Source: Amaurobius ferox
Lineage: Eukaryota; Arthropoda; Arachnida; Araneae; Amaurobiidae
Direction of reading: 5' to 3'
NCBI GenBank assembly: GCA_951213105.1
Contig: OX578144.1
Location: forward strand, 87,645,515 to 87,709,514
DNA length: 64,000 bases
The translations under genes were made by a program, and so were the position numbers. The first letter of the stretch is position 1. The number at the start of each line of letters is the position of its first letter. The notes under the pieces are model-generated. The model did no database searches and was not told where the DNA came from. It worked only from the letters and a program-made list of their open reading frames with translations. Of the stretch, positions 46,735 through 58,229 are shown piece by piece.

Positions 46735-46990
46735 CTAAGCTGCACGGCAAAGTGCACGCCCCAAAGCATTATTAATGTCTTCTGGTAGAAGATCTGGTTG
46801 AAACGCAAGATAATGACAGGATTTCCAACTTCAACTGAAGCAAGAAATAAAATACCGGGGAGAAATTGTAATCCTCTGATCCGAATGAAACTTTTCACTT
46901 CAAAATCACCCCTCCTCTCAAGCAGATTGATTTGAAATAGGAAACCGGAATAATTAGGTCCCATCAAAGAGGGAACTTGCACTCGAAAAT
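46735..46990 (-). pseudogene. decayed coding remnant K1, C-terminal end
   Basis: On the minus strand it is similar, at protein level, to 50096-50345. In order, both show FEVKSFIRI (FDIKSFIRM in K2), then after a frameshift HYLAFQPDLLPEDINNALGR (HYFEIQPYDKDLNKAWRHV in K2), then R.(A/I)A and a stop at the same place (46735-46737 here). Similarity in spacing and in amino acids rather than bases suggests a once-coding sequence. I do not recognise the family. It could be host gene debris or an unclassified element. A longer frame over the same bases (46641-47006) crosses the break and is not the original frame throughout. Confidence 0.45.
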
Positions 46991-47010
46991 AGAGACACAC
47001 ACACAATCAG

Positions 47011-47648
47011 CGGATGAGAAGTTCAATGAACAGAATATGCACTTTGGGAACATATTGTATATAAAAATTGTAATTATGCCTTTTACAAAGGAAAAGTAAG
47101 GGATAAAGCTTACGAACATTACGTTGTTACAATCCGAACAAAATTTGGAAACACATTACTTTGAGACGAAGCTTTCCAAGATGTACACGGCGCAGCACTA
47201 GTGCCCTAAAGGTTACCCATGGGTATTTTGACAGGAAATTAGAAATTAAAAAAAATATAGTAAATTGAGTATTTTAATTAAAATTTATTATAATTTGTCC
47301 ATTGCTTAAAATTCTTCCCATCTACACTACTAAAACGGGCTGAACCATATGTATGTAAATCTATAAATAGAGGAATCTAAAACGCGAATTTTTGGTGAAA
47401 AAAAGAAGAGGTTTGTCGTAAAAAGAAAATGCAGATCTTGGAATGGAAGATATATAAAAGGAAATTAAGAAAATAATCATATATTTTTAATAAACTGCAA
47501 AATTTTCCCAGACGACTTTCGTTCAATTGAATCTATCATCAATGTTAATTTCGTTAAATTTCGTGTAGAGTAAGAATTTATTTTCTACAGCTTTTCTGAT
47601 CCGTTAGAGGACGACATTGAAACACGTGTTTCTTTTTCTCCTAATATA
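47011..47648. other. no gene recognised
   Basis: AT-rich, with a frame-like patch around 47150-47230 that I could not support. It ends at family C copy C7. Confidence 0.35.
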
Positions 47649-47651
47649 TTT

Positions 47652-48945
47652 TTAATATTTTACAACAAAGTTGAAAAGTGTTTATGACTTTGTTCATTCT
47701 GTCTGTCTGTCTGTCTGTCCCTTAGCACGATAACTGCCAAAAATGAATTATTCAAAATTAAATTTTAGTATGTTGTTCAGACGGTCTGTAGGACTTATGG
47801 GAATATAAAAGAATAATATCACCCAATTAGTTTTGGATTGAACCCGGGTTGAAAAAATGAAATACTTTAAGCCCTATGGGACCTAATTTTTGAAACATTT
47901 TTTAAGCGGATTTAAAATTCACAAATTGCATCGAAAATTTTAGGTAATATTCAAATTGTTCCATAAAATATATAAAAAAAATTCAGTAGTTTTTTAAATA
48001 AAAATTAAAATAATAATAACACAACTTATATGAAGCGATCACGTGACCATGTTATGAAAAGATCAAGTGACCCACTTCAAAATGATAAATGGCATCCATT
48101 TTGTCTCGAAATCGTGATTTTTAAAGTTATTTTTAATTCATATTGAGTGTTGTATCTGTCCAGAAACCACATTATTTTCGCTTAAATTCTGTGCATCTAC
48201 ATACTGAAACAACGTAACTACAATATATTTCAGTTTAAATGCTCATCCAAATTTGATTATTTCTACAACGAAGCCTATTTTTCACCTATGTAAAATGTAA
48301 ACAGCAAAATATGTAGAATGAGTTGTATTACAATTGCTGTATTTCTTTAACACAAAATCATTTAGTTCATGGAGTCTGCATGGCTGATATGAATGACATA
48401 TTAATAGATTTTACAAACAGAAGGACGGTTTTTTTCGATGAAGTTTTACGCATAGAGTTTAATTACTTGTAGCTCCATGGTCTTAATTTTTAAATAAAAT
48501 AAATTATTATAGTATTGTGATGAATGACATGAATGGGAAATTATTTATGAATGAAATGCTGCTTTTATAAAGAGAGCCAGGAGTGCTATTTTTTCTTTGA
48601 CGTCATTTGAATGAATTTTAGTTGTTTTCGATTAAGTTTTCAAATATAATAAATTATCGTAGTAATATGATAATTCTAAAATTATTGCCGAGGAATATAT
48701 CACATTTTAGATATGTTTAAACCAGACAATTTATATTTCAATGCAGCCATTTGAATGAAGTTCATTTTTTTCGATGAAGGTTTAAGTTTTCAAATATAAT
48801 AAATTAATGTAGTATTGTGATAAGTTTTAAAATATTACCGAGAAATATATTGCATTTCAGCCATGTTTAAATAAAATTGCATTGAAGTTGGAAAGTGTTT
48901 CATAATCAATGCTTGAAGCATGATTGACCTTTCTTGTTTACATTT
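47652..48945 (-). mobile_element. family C copy C7, near full length
   Basis: Reverse orientation: hairpin TAATATTTTACAACAAAGTTGAAAAGTGTT, then (CTGT)n, CACGATAACTGCCAAAAATG, and on to CATGATTGACCTTTCTTGTT. 1.29 kb and a good reference copy with C1. Confidence 0.85.
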
Positions 48946-49004
48946 TAGTTTTAATTTTTTAGCATAATTTACGTTTACTTTTATTATGCAGTATTATACT
49001 TGGA

Positions 49005-49870
49005 AAGGGTAAAAACATAGTCATGACGTACGTAAATTACTTATCGACGTAACGAATTGACGCGAAAGTTTAAAATATAAAAATTCCTGTGAGACGAAGT
49101 AGCTCTCAACAAGCACTGGGAGCTAAAAACGAGCAAATACGAGATGACATACGTAAATGACGTAATGCAATGACATAAACTTTGATAAATGAAACTGCGC
49201 AACAAGTTTCAATTCTAAGTAGTCTGGGATTAGAAATCGAGCCCGTAAAAGAAGATGTAAGTAAATGATGTACCGTAATAACTTGATAATTTTACGCACT
49301 ACTCGTTAAATCCAGAAAGACATTTTATCTGAAGAGACTGAACAGTAAATCGTAAATAAAACGCATGAAAAGGGATAAAACATAGTCATGACGTACATAA
49401 ATGACGTAATGGCGTGAAAACTTTGCAGATGAAAATGCTTTTTGACTTGGACCTGTGTGCCGAGTTTTAGCTCTCCATGTGCTATAAAAGTCGAAAACGA
49501 ACACATCAAATATATTTAACGAAGAAATAGACAGAATTGACGTAACGACGTAACGTAATGATCTGAAAATTAAAAAAATAGATTCCGTGCAGTGTAGTTC
49601 CTTGAGATGAAACTGTGCTAAATGTCAACTCTCGACGTCCTCTGACAGCCGAGAATGAGTCTGTTTAAGATGTTGAACGATGGGGTAAGCAAACGTAAAT
49701 GACTTAATGACGTAGCGTAATGGCGTGAAAATTTTGTAGATAAAAATATAACGCAAGATGAAACTGAATGCCAATTTTCAGCTTTTTGCATGTAATGGGC
49801 GCCGAGAACGAGCCCGTCAAAATCGTTGAAACAAAATACAGAGTTTATCTGAAGCTAAATATAATTGTTT
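49005..49870 (+). repeat. TGACGTAA-rich degenerate tandem array (family F)
   Basis: Six loosely spaced units (near 49017, 49140, 49250, 49380, 49525, 49680) each contain a variant of TGACGTACGTAAATGACGTAATG. This is followed by GTGAAAA.TTTG.AGATAAA and a block with CAA.TTTCAGCTCT and AACGAGC.CGT. Unit length is about 110-160 bp. TGACGT is the CRE half site, but the array context suggests a satellite-like repeat. Confidence 0.7.
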
Positions 49871-50095
49871 AAGGAGGGGAATATACAAGATGATTTTCTA
49901 CCAAGTTCAAATAATTGTTTCACCGAAACCTAATTATTGCAAAACATGTTTTTAAAATTAGTTAAAACATATCTTGCATTAAAAATGCAACATCAAAAAT
50001 AACAAACTTGAAGTGTTTATAAATTTATTTACTTTCATGAGCACATCTATGCCAATGCACAAAATACAGTTTCAAAACAGAATATCCAGACATTT

Positions 50096-50345
50096 CTAAG
50101 CTATACGTCGAAATACATGTCTCCAAGCCTTATTAAGATCTTTATCATATGGTTGAATTTCAAAATAATGACGGGGTTTGTACTTCCGCTCATCAAAAAA
50201 TAACAAACTTAGGAGATAATGCTCAATTCATATCATTCGAATAAAACTTTTTATATCAAAAATCAGATAATTTTCTTAAGTGCGTTGCAATAAAACACGA
50301 AACGCAATTATTATGTACCGTCAAAGATGAGCCTCTATATTAATA
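50096..50345 (-). pseudogene. decayed coding remnant K2, C-terminal end
   Basis: The minus strand reads KYKPRHYFEIQPYDKDLNKA then WRHVFRRIA and stop (50096-50098). It is preceded in another frame by FDIKSFIRM. It matches K1 (46735-46990) in order and in the shared stop. Stops and shifts show it is dead. The composition of the last 32 codons is protein-like. Family not recognised. K1 and K2 are 3.36 kb apart in the same orientation. Confidence 0.45.
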
Positions 50346-51163
50346 TGGCGATAAATAGATCAGTAACAAATAAAAAGCAAAATGAAAATGCAACAGGCAT
50401 ATGCATTCTCAGAAGGCATTATATACTGTGCAATCAAAATGCATTCATCATTCAAAGACAAATAGTAAGAAAACATAGTACATAATGAGTTTATCAAGGA
50501 CATAAATAAAAATATTTAAATCGGCTTTGGGTATAATATTAGGCTTAATTTGAGCTGAAAATAGCAGGCAGTCAGAGTATAAGATCGGAAAGTGGTTTCT
50601 GAGTCGTGCTCAAGTCAGCTATGAGCCACACTGTCACATCTATATGAGGAATTATGTAAAGTACCTCACATTATCTCTATTCCATGACCTTAAAGATGAT
50701 CCTTATCTATATTCTTTCTGTCACTACTATACAGTATATTGACACTAGAAAGACTGAAAATTGCAGCATACCTAGGAAGTCGGAAGAGGCCAGTGTGGCC
50801 CTTCTTAGATTTTTTGAGTGTAGACCAATTAAATATCTAAAATCTAGAAATATGGTAAAAAAATTTTTAATTAGAATATAGTAGAGACTTGATCATCAGA
50901 ATTCCATGTGGTTTTAGTGTATTTGGATAATAAAAATTATTGATTAAGCGGAACACAAGGACTTTTTCAATCATATTTATATTTTTGTTGTTCACATAAT
51001 TGAGTTTCCACTCTAGATAAATAATAATTATAGATAATAATAATAATAAGCTAAAATACTTTTGTTCAATTAATGAAACTAAAAATTTATATGATACTAA
51101 CCTGATTTATTTGCATTTTGTACAGTTTTCATGGCAATCAATGCACCGCACTTCTGTCGAAGC

Positions 51164-51427
51164 ACATTTACCTCAAACTGCTTTTTTGCAATCCGGATAT
51201 GTGTTCCAAGCATGATTTCCTTTACAGGATATTTTTACCCTACATTTGGTTAACATTTTGATAGTGTTGTCTTCCCTGTTTACACATTGCTCCGTAGGTA
51301 ACATTTACCTCAAACTGCTTTTTTGCAATCTGGACATGTGTTCCAAGTATGATTTCCTTTACAGGATATTTTTACCCTACATTTTGATTGTGTTGTATTC
51401 CCTGTTTACACATTGCTCCGTAGGTTT
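51164..51427 (-). repeat. tandem duplication at the piggyBac C-terminus
   Basis: Two copies (51164-51300 and 51301-51427) share ACATTTACCTCAAACTGCTT, ACAGGATATTTTTACCCTAC and CCCTGTTTACACATTGCTCC. They encode the region where piggyBac proteins have a Cys-rich zinc-binding end. The first copy has about ten extra bases. Confidence 0.85.
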
Positions 51428-53140
51428 CCTTGCATTAGTTGTATATCTTGATGACACGTATGGAGCACGGAACTCTTCACATAACTACAAGATAAAATTT
51501 CTGCGACTAAGTTCCCTCTTTCCGGTCACCTCTTTATATAAAATCCACGCATTTATAGCAAATATATCTAAAACATTAAAAAATATGTGCATAGGCCAAC
51601 GACGAGTTCCTGATTTAGTACTATAAAGGCGTACCATTTGGTCTACAATGTCCACACCGTACTTTATTCGATTATAATATGTTACAGTTTCTGGCTTCTT
51701 CTTCTCATTGTCGTCGATGATTTCTGTGTTGTGAAGAGAACTTAGCAACAATACATTTTTATTTTTCTTCCCTTGATAGACTGTTTATGTTATATCTTTA
51801 TCCTTTCTGTACAAAATAGTGGAATAAGGATTTTGCTTTCCTAATTTCGCTGTTGGTGGCACCTCTCTACGATCTCTTCTAAGTGTTCCAACCAGACTTG
51901 TTGACTGGGACTTTAATTTTTCACATAATTTTACAGTAGGAAAATATATGTCGGTTGTTGCATTTCTTCCTTTTCCCAAGTATGGCTGAGTCAAATTCAT
52001 AACAGCATGTTCATGAACAGCTTGGTCAGATGGCCGCTCGCTATCTGTACTTGTATAAGGAAAACCATTCAGCACATATTTTGAATCTAGGCAAAAAAGC
52101 AGCCAAAATTTTATCCCAAACTTACCCGGCTTACTTGGAACATATTTTGTGAAAGGGCATCTAGCCTTAGATGGAAGAAGTTGCTTTTCTACAGTGAGAT
52201 TTAATACAGGTTTATAACAAGATGCACTGTTTTCAATGAAAGGGTACCATAAAGTGGAGGCCAGAGCGAATTTATCTGATTTTAGTCGCTCTGATCTTTC
52301 TGTTTTATGATCAAAGCGAAGGAAACGTATGATTTCTTTGAAACTATCTCTAGTCATAGTCTGTGAGACAAATGGTGGGCCCCAAACGGTCGACCATAAA
52401 GAATTCAAAGGAGAGTTTTTCACTCCATATAGGCCTCTTGCGTACATCATTGAAAAAACAGCTTCGAGTTCATCTAAAGATACAGTCCAAGTGTGTTTAC
52501 TTTGATGACGTCGAGTTTCTTCTTTTGTGCATTCCTTTATATGCTGTATTATTTGATTGCTGAAAATCAGTCGCCAAGCACTGATCACATTGTCTTCGCA
52601 AATGTCTCTTTTAGCATGCGATGTTGGACCTTTTGTTTCCTTCACTACGTTTTGGGCTGCACATTGGCCTACTGTCCCAAAAGGTGAAATTACTTTCCAT
52701 ACTGTTCCGTCTGCAGAAATATCTTACTTTAAAACTGAGGATAGAATATTATGAATGGAACATTTAGGACGGCGTTTTCGACTAATATTGCTAAACATAT
52801 TCCTGGTTCTCCCACGTCCACTCTTTTGTCTACTATTTATAGACGCTTGGGGGTTAGTTTCAGAACATTCATTGTCCGAACTATTACTTTCATGGCATTC
52901 ACTGTCATGCTGCGAACTAATTTCAGATTCATCATCAGATTTGTTGCTTTTTGTGGGAACATATTCTTCGTCTCCGTCCAAATCACTAATTTCACAATCA
53001 CCTGAATCAATTTCATCTAATCGTTGTAATTCTTTCAAAATTTCTTCCTGAGTGAGTCCACGTGCTCGACGCAGCTTCCCTAATGACAAAATAAAAACTG
53101 AGTGCATGATACTATACTCGGCGTTATCTGTACACATCAA
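51200..53140 (-). pseudogene. piggyBac transposase with three in-frame stops
   Basis: The N-terminal part (52724-53140) is acidic, DE/S rich, as in this family. The DDE core (51785-52645) and a third part (51485-51751) lie in the same frame, separated only by TAA codons at 52724 and 51785. A further TAG is at 51485, after which the frame continues as LCEEFRAPYVSS. PFTKYVPSKPGKFGIKFW and NRIKYGVDIVDQM are typical motifs. The second and third catalytic acids are present (NATTDIYFPT, about 51950; GVDIVDQM). The first, normally in a DEQL motif, reads VEKQL at 52187-52189, so Asp is replaced by Glu. With stops and this change it is very likely inactive. The absence of frameshifts suggests fairly recent death. 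Confidence 0.92.
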
Positions 53141-53574
53141 AATGTAAAATTTATTTCTCTTTCGAAGAGCAATCGCTATTGTTCGCCCGGCAGGCTGTCA
53201 CCAGTGGGAGGAAGGGGGGTAGCATTCGGAATTCAAACCGGCTGTAAAAATGGGAAGGTCAATGTCAAACTAGACTGAATGACACTTGTCATGTTACAGC
53301 GATTATGAGAAATGAAGAATTTATCTGTATGATTGTAAAGTACTATGGGGGCCACTCTGGCCCCTCCCGTCATTCTAGGTATAAGGTTCAATATTTACGC
53401 TCCTATGAGGCCAATACATAAATGATTAAAAAAGCACTAAAATAGGATCACATTCTGAAAAGTCACAAAGCTGCACTATGTTCAATTAATTATTACTAGA
53501 ATTACTGAACAACAAATAACGAGAGGGGGGACACACAGGCCCTTCCGTCTTTCTAGTGTTAATCGACCGTCGTC

Positions 53575-53853
53575 TTATTCGATCCAGACCGTCAGAGCTA
53601 CATGAAGGTGAAGGGAAATTTTTTGGACGGCCTTGAAGTGCCACCCAATTGAAACCGAATCCCAGTGAGGACGGAATCCACAAGGATCGTGCCACCCTTC
53701 CCTTGCCACAAACCCCTCAGAAAGATTTCACATGTTTAATGTACCAGTACTCCGCATTAACACGGGGATAGTTTTGGGCAGAGGCGAGATTCGAATTATG
53801 ATAGTTCGAGTGCAATGCTCGCGCGCTAACTACTGGGCTGTTCCACCTGCAAC
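53575..53853 (-). mobile_element. tRNA-derived SINE copy
   Basis: Reverse orientation: CAGACCGTCAGAGCTACATG, GTACTCCGCATTAACACGGGG, the reversed B box GAGATTCGAATTATG, and the head at CTGGGCTGTTCC. Flanks TTAATCGACC (53559) and TTAATCGATC (53855) look like its target duplication. This shares the piggyBac TTAA. Confidence 0.82.
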
Positions 53854-53855
53854 TT

Positions 53856-54859
53856 AATCGATCCCCAATTTTAGAGGATTATACTTCATTTAACTTAAAA
53901 CAACACTCGACCAGAATCACAGTTCATACCTAGACCTTCTGAATTACGCTTAGAGGTTCTGTACTCCGTCCATCAAAATAATTACAATAGGTTCTATTTA
54001 ATTGGAACACATTGGGTCTAAACAGCAATGGCCCAATTATGAAAATTTTTGATGAAACAACTTTGAAACAAATTTTGAATTATGAAACAACACAAAATGC
54101 GGTTTATTTAAACTAATTTCAGCATAAATACAAATATGTCAACTGCGAAAAAAGAAATCCGTCAAAAAAAGAAATCCGAACACAGCTCCTATTGTCGCTT
54201 CCCGAATTGTACAGTAAAACCAAAGGTATCATTAGACTCATAATGTCTGCTAGAAATAAATGAGCAATTGATTGGCATAAAGGGTCATCTTCATATTAAA
54301 CTTTGCAGCAACTTGATTTTTTAAAGGGCAACACCACTTTTTGATAACGAATTCTGATTCTCCCTGTCAGACCACTGCGAACTCATATACAATGTATGTA
54401 TATTATTCAAGACTGGATAGTTATGATTGCTTGAAATGAGCTCCTAATCTTAAATTGATGCTTCACTTTTTCTTTTGTATTTCCTGAAGTAATTAGCCTA
54501 TCATACTAATTCCTACTTTATATTGTAATACTAAATAACCCAAATAAAATATGCATCCTTTTTCACCTTCAAGCAAATGTTTAACATTAATCTTCAATTA
54601 TACGTAAAAGTCATATTTGAAACAAATATAAATTGGAACGTGGATAAATTTTGACGACAAATGATTCAAACGATCATGACGACAAATGCGGAAGTTTGCC
54701 TATTTAAAGATCTCCTTTCCATTTCCAAAGTATATAAAAGTAAAGAAATATACTTTCAATAATATCTTTTTCAGGTAATGCAAATCTAAGTCACCCCTAA
54801 AGAATTTCGCTTTTCATTTTATTGGCAAATGTAAAAAAAAATAAATATATTTACATGAA
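53856..54859. other. no gene recognised
   Basis: AT-rich. No repeat ends, coding block or RNA gene recognised. Confidence 0.4.
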
Positions 54860-55803
54860 GCTTATAATTAAAGTTGCGATTTTAAAACGCTGTAAAGTAA
54901 GAACCACTTGTCAGAATGACCTGAAATTTGACATGAGTATACGTGAAGCAATGGAATTTTGTTTGGCGAATGTAAAAAATTTCTTCATAAATGTACTGAT
55001 AGACGACGCTGTATTTACCAACCACGGGATGCTGTTAGCCGAAAGAAACCAATAATCAACTAAAGAAAATGACAATTTAATCAGCATCACTTAATTTAAT
55101 AATTGATTGAAACATCCCCAAAACATATAGCAAACACCTACGATATACGCAAGAAATGTTCAATATGCTGTCCACCGTGATCGGCTACGAGTTTGAAGCG
55201 CAAAACAGCATGTTCCACACCAGATCGGAGTGTGACGGAGGTGATGCTGTGGATGTGGTGAGTAATGCGTGCTTTTAAGTCAGCTAAGTTCGCAATCCGA
55301 TCACTGTGCACTATATTCTTGAGGTGCCCCCAAAGCCAGAAGTCACAAGGATTAAGGTCAAGTGAACGTGGCGGCCAGACTGTTGGAAAATGTGGTTGAT
55401 AATCCTGTCATTTCAGAAATGAATATTCAGCAGCTGCTGAACTTGTGCTGCAGTGTGCGGAGGAGCGCCATCTTGCATAAAAGTTGTGATATCCCGAGAA
55501 CTGCATGTGATTCTCGTTTTCATCACAACTGTAATATGCGGTGCGCATGCCCAGTCTTAATAACCATACCCCCAGATTAGAGGTGTGCTTCCGTGCGCGA
55601 CATAGCGACTAATTTTTTGGCTTTTCGTCAAGCAAATTTCAAGTTGGATTCGTACATTGCCATCTATCGGTACATTTTTGAAGTTTTTCACCAAACAAAA
55701 TTCCATTGCTTCACGTATACTCGGGTCAAATATCAGGTCATTCTGATCAGTAGTTCTTACTTTATAGCGTTTTAAAATTGCAAATTTAAATACAATCACC
55801 CTG
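54860..55803 (-). mobile_element. mariner-like element, internally deleted
   Basis: The right end CAATCACCCTG (to 55803), then TA, and about 170 bp inward are mirrored by 54865-55010. Shared inverted text includes TTTTAAAACGCT.TAAAGTAAG and CGTGAAGCAATGGAATTTTG. The left terminus itself is degraded. Between them lies the C-terminal part of a transposase on the minus strand. Confidence 0.8.
55153..55520 (-). pseudogene. mariner-like transposase, C-terminal remnant
   Basis: Minus-strand blocks: FMQDGAPPHTAAQVQQLLN (about 55410-55470, second catalytic Asp), then after a stop and a shift PPRSLDLNPCDFWLWGHLKN (about 55325-55385, third Asp). It continues to GVEHAVLRFKLVADHGGQHI and a stop near 55153. 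The first catalytic region and the DNA-binding part are missing. Confidence 0.82.
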
Positions 55804-56400
55804 TATTTAAATGTTTTTGAATTACAAATCCTGCAGAAATGTAAGGGACGTTATTTATATCCTGAAATCACATTTAGTGTCTTTTAAAAAGACAAAAAAT
55901 TTCACAGCTCACTTATGAAGCTCGTTTTTCCATTATGAAAATTAAAAAAATATCAATAAATTATTTTGTTTTCTGAAAATGCATATCTTACTGAAATTTA
56001 GTGGGATATGTTTTTATATCCTAAAGCCACACTTTATAAATTCTTAAAGAACAGAAAGCGAATTTCATTCCTGTTAATGTTCACTTTTTATTTGTTTGGA
56101 AAATTTCTGAAATAGTAATAAATTTATTTCCTTTCTAAAAATGCGGAATTTACTAATATTTTGTTAGCGTAGTTAAGATTTTCAAACCACATATTATTTT
56201 ATTTAAGGAATTGGAATCGCACTCCTACTGGAGGTCTTTTATTTTCCTAACAAAAGTTTAAGAATATACTTATGTATTTTATTTTTTCTGAAAATTCAGA
56301 TCGTACTGAAATTTGGAGAGTATGGCTACTATACCGAAAACATACTTTCTTTGTGTTAAAGAAACCTCTCAATTTTATAATATTTCAAAGTCTACAAATC
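55804..56400. other. no gene recognised
   Basis: AT-rich. Segments near 55840, 56000 and 56290 repeat 'ttactgaaatt.agtgg.tat' and 'cctaaa.ccaca.tt', suggesting an old tandem repeat of about 150 bp. Confidence 0.4.
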
Positions 56401-56401
56401 A

Positions 56402-57598
56402 AACAAGAAATGTCAATCATGCATAAAACATTGATTATGAAACACTTTCCAACTACAATGCAATTTTATTTAAACATCTCTAAAATGCGATACATTCAGC
56501 GGTAATATTTTAAAAATTATTACAATACTACAATAATTTATAATATTTGAAAACTTCATCGAAATATTGAACTTTATTCAAATGACGTCATTGAAATATA
56601 AGTTGCCTGGCTCTCTATGAAAAAGCAGTGGAAATTTCATTCATAAACATTTATTCTATTACTTTCATTCATCACAATATTACAATAATTTATTTTACTT
56701 AAAAACTTACAACCATGGACGTAAAAGTAATTTAACACTGTGCTTAAAACTTCACTGAAAAAATCTGCTATAGAATCGTCTGTCCTCTATGTAAAATCAA
56801 TGTCTGTTTCATTCATATCAAATATATTGCAGAATCCAATGCTAAATGATTTTGCGTTAAAGAAATTCAGGAATTCTTATACAACTCATCTTACAGCTTG
56901 ATGTCTTTACAATCCTCATAAGTGAAAATTAGGCTTCGTTGTAGAAATGATCAACGTTAGATGATTATTTAAACTCAAATATATTGTAATTGCGTTGTTT
57001 CAGAACATTAATGCACAGAACTTAAACAAAAATAAAGCGATATTTGGACGGATACAACACCAAATATAAATTAAAAAGAACTTTTAAAATCACGATTTTG
57101 AGACAACATGGATGCCATCCATATTTTATTTTGGTGTGGTTCACTGGATTTCTTCATTTAATGGTCACATGATCTCTTCATATAATGGGTGTAATTATTA
57201 TTTAAATTTTTATTTAAAAGCTACTGAATATATTTTTCTGAAATTTTTTCTGAAATTTTTTTATATATTTTATGTGATAATTTAAATATTTCTTAAAACT
57301 TTCGAAGCAATTTGTGAATTTTAAATTCGCTTAAAAAATGTTTAAAAAATTAGGTCCCATAGGATTCAGTGTATTTCATTTTTGCAACCCGGGTTCAATG
57401 CAAAACTAATTGAGTGATATTATTCATTTATATTCCCATAGGTACCACAGGCCGTCTGAACAACATACTAAAATTTAATTTTGATAATGTCATTTTTGCG
57501 GCAGTTATCGTGCTAATGGGCAGACAGACATATGGACAGACAGACAGACAGAATGACCAAAGTCATAAACACTTTTCAACTATGTTGTAAAGTGTTAA
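56402..57598 (+). mobile_element. family C copy C8
   Basis: Begins AACAAGAAATGTCAATCATG and ends TTTCAACTATGTTGTAAAGTGTT. (CAGA)n lies at 57520-57552 and GCAGTTATCGTGCTAAT just before it is the reversed core. Near full length. Confidence 0.82.
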
Positions 57599-57639
57599 AA
57601 ATATTAGCAAATTATTGAAGAGACTTAGGACTCATTATT

Positions 57640-57761
57640 ACTTTCCTTATATACATAACGTATAAGGAAAGTATTGTGACGGGGTCGAATATTCAAAATC
57701 GAGTTTTCGACGGGAGAGCACGTTTCAAGCATCCCTGATCACGAATCAAACACTTAAGTGA

Positions 57762-57799
<38 letters not shown>

Positions 57800-58216
57800 A
57801 ACACGATAACTGACGAACGAATGGACCGATTCGATCCAAATTTGGTACAAAAATCACAATCCGTAAACACTGGAAGCCTATTTTTTTTATACGTAATCGA
57901 ATGTTCAGAATCCCCTAAATTTTTGAACAAAATTTTGAAAAAATCGTCAAAAAATCAAAACCACTAATAAAGTTACGCAGATAGACATTTCTTATGTAAT
58001 TTTTCATTAGAAAACGATTGACATAAATTTTAGAACGCTAACATGAACCGTTCTCGAGATATTGAACATTTTTCAAAAAAATTATTAAAAAGTCATATAA
58101 AATGAAAAAAAAAATATTTCCTATTGAGAAACATGTTCACTATTCATATGTAATACCATGCGATAAATTGGGTGACATCATTCTCGTGGATCTAGCTCGT
58201 TCCATTCATGAATTGT
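57640..58216 (-). mobile_element. family B fragment B6
   Basis: Reverse orientation: the hairpin (ACTTTCCTTATATA..CGTATAAGGAAAGT), TCGAGTTTTCGACGGGAGAG, (GT)n at 57766-57797, and ATAACTGACGAACGAATGGA. It breaks off at GTTCCATTCATGAA, about halfway. Confidence 0.8.
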
Positions 58217-58229
58217 TAATACTATCATA

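Larger units (their letters stand above)
50743..53558 (-). mobile_element. piggyBac-type transposon
   Basis: TIRs CACTAGAAAGAC (50743-50754) and GTCTTTCTAGTG (53547-53558) face each other. The right flank is TTAA (53559-53562); the left flank is TTGA, one base from TTAA. Subterminal blocks are also inverted: ACCTAGGAAGTCGGAAGAGG (about 50769) and its counterpart at 53345-53382 (ACCTAGAATGACGGGAGGGG read in reverse). At 2816 bp with one transposase gene it has the usual piggyBac size. Confidence 0.92.

Noticed and set aside
46641..47006. 121-codon minus-strand frame as an intact gene
   Set aside because: Comparison with the related segment at 50096-50345 shows the original coding frame changes inside it, so the long frame is accidental after a frameshift.
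51246..53051. Plus-strand frames in the piggyBac region
   Set aside because: Antisense shadows of the transposase.
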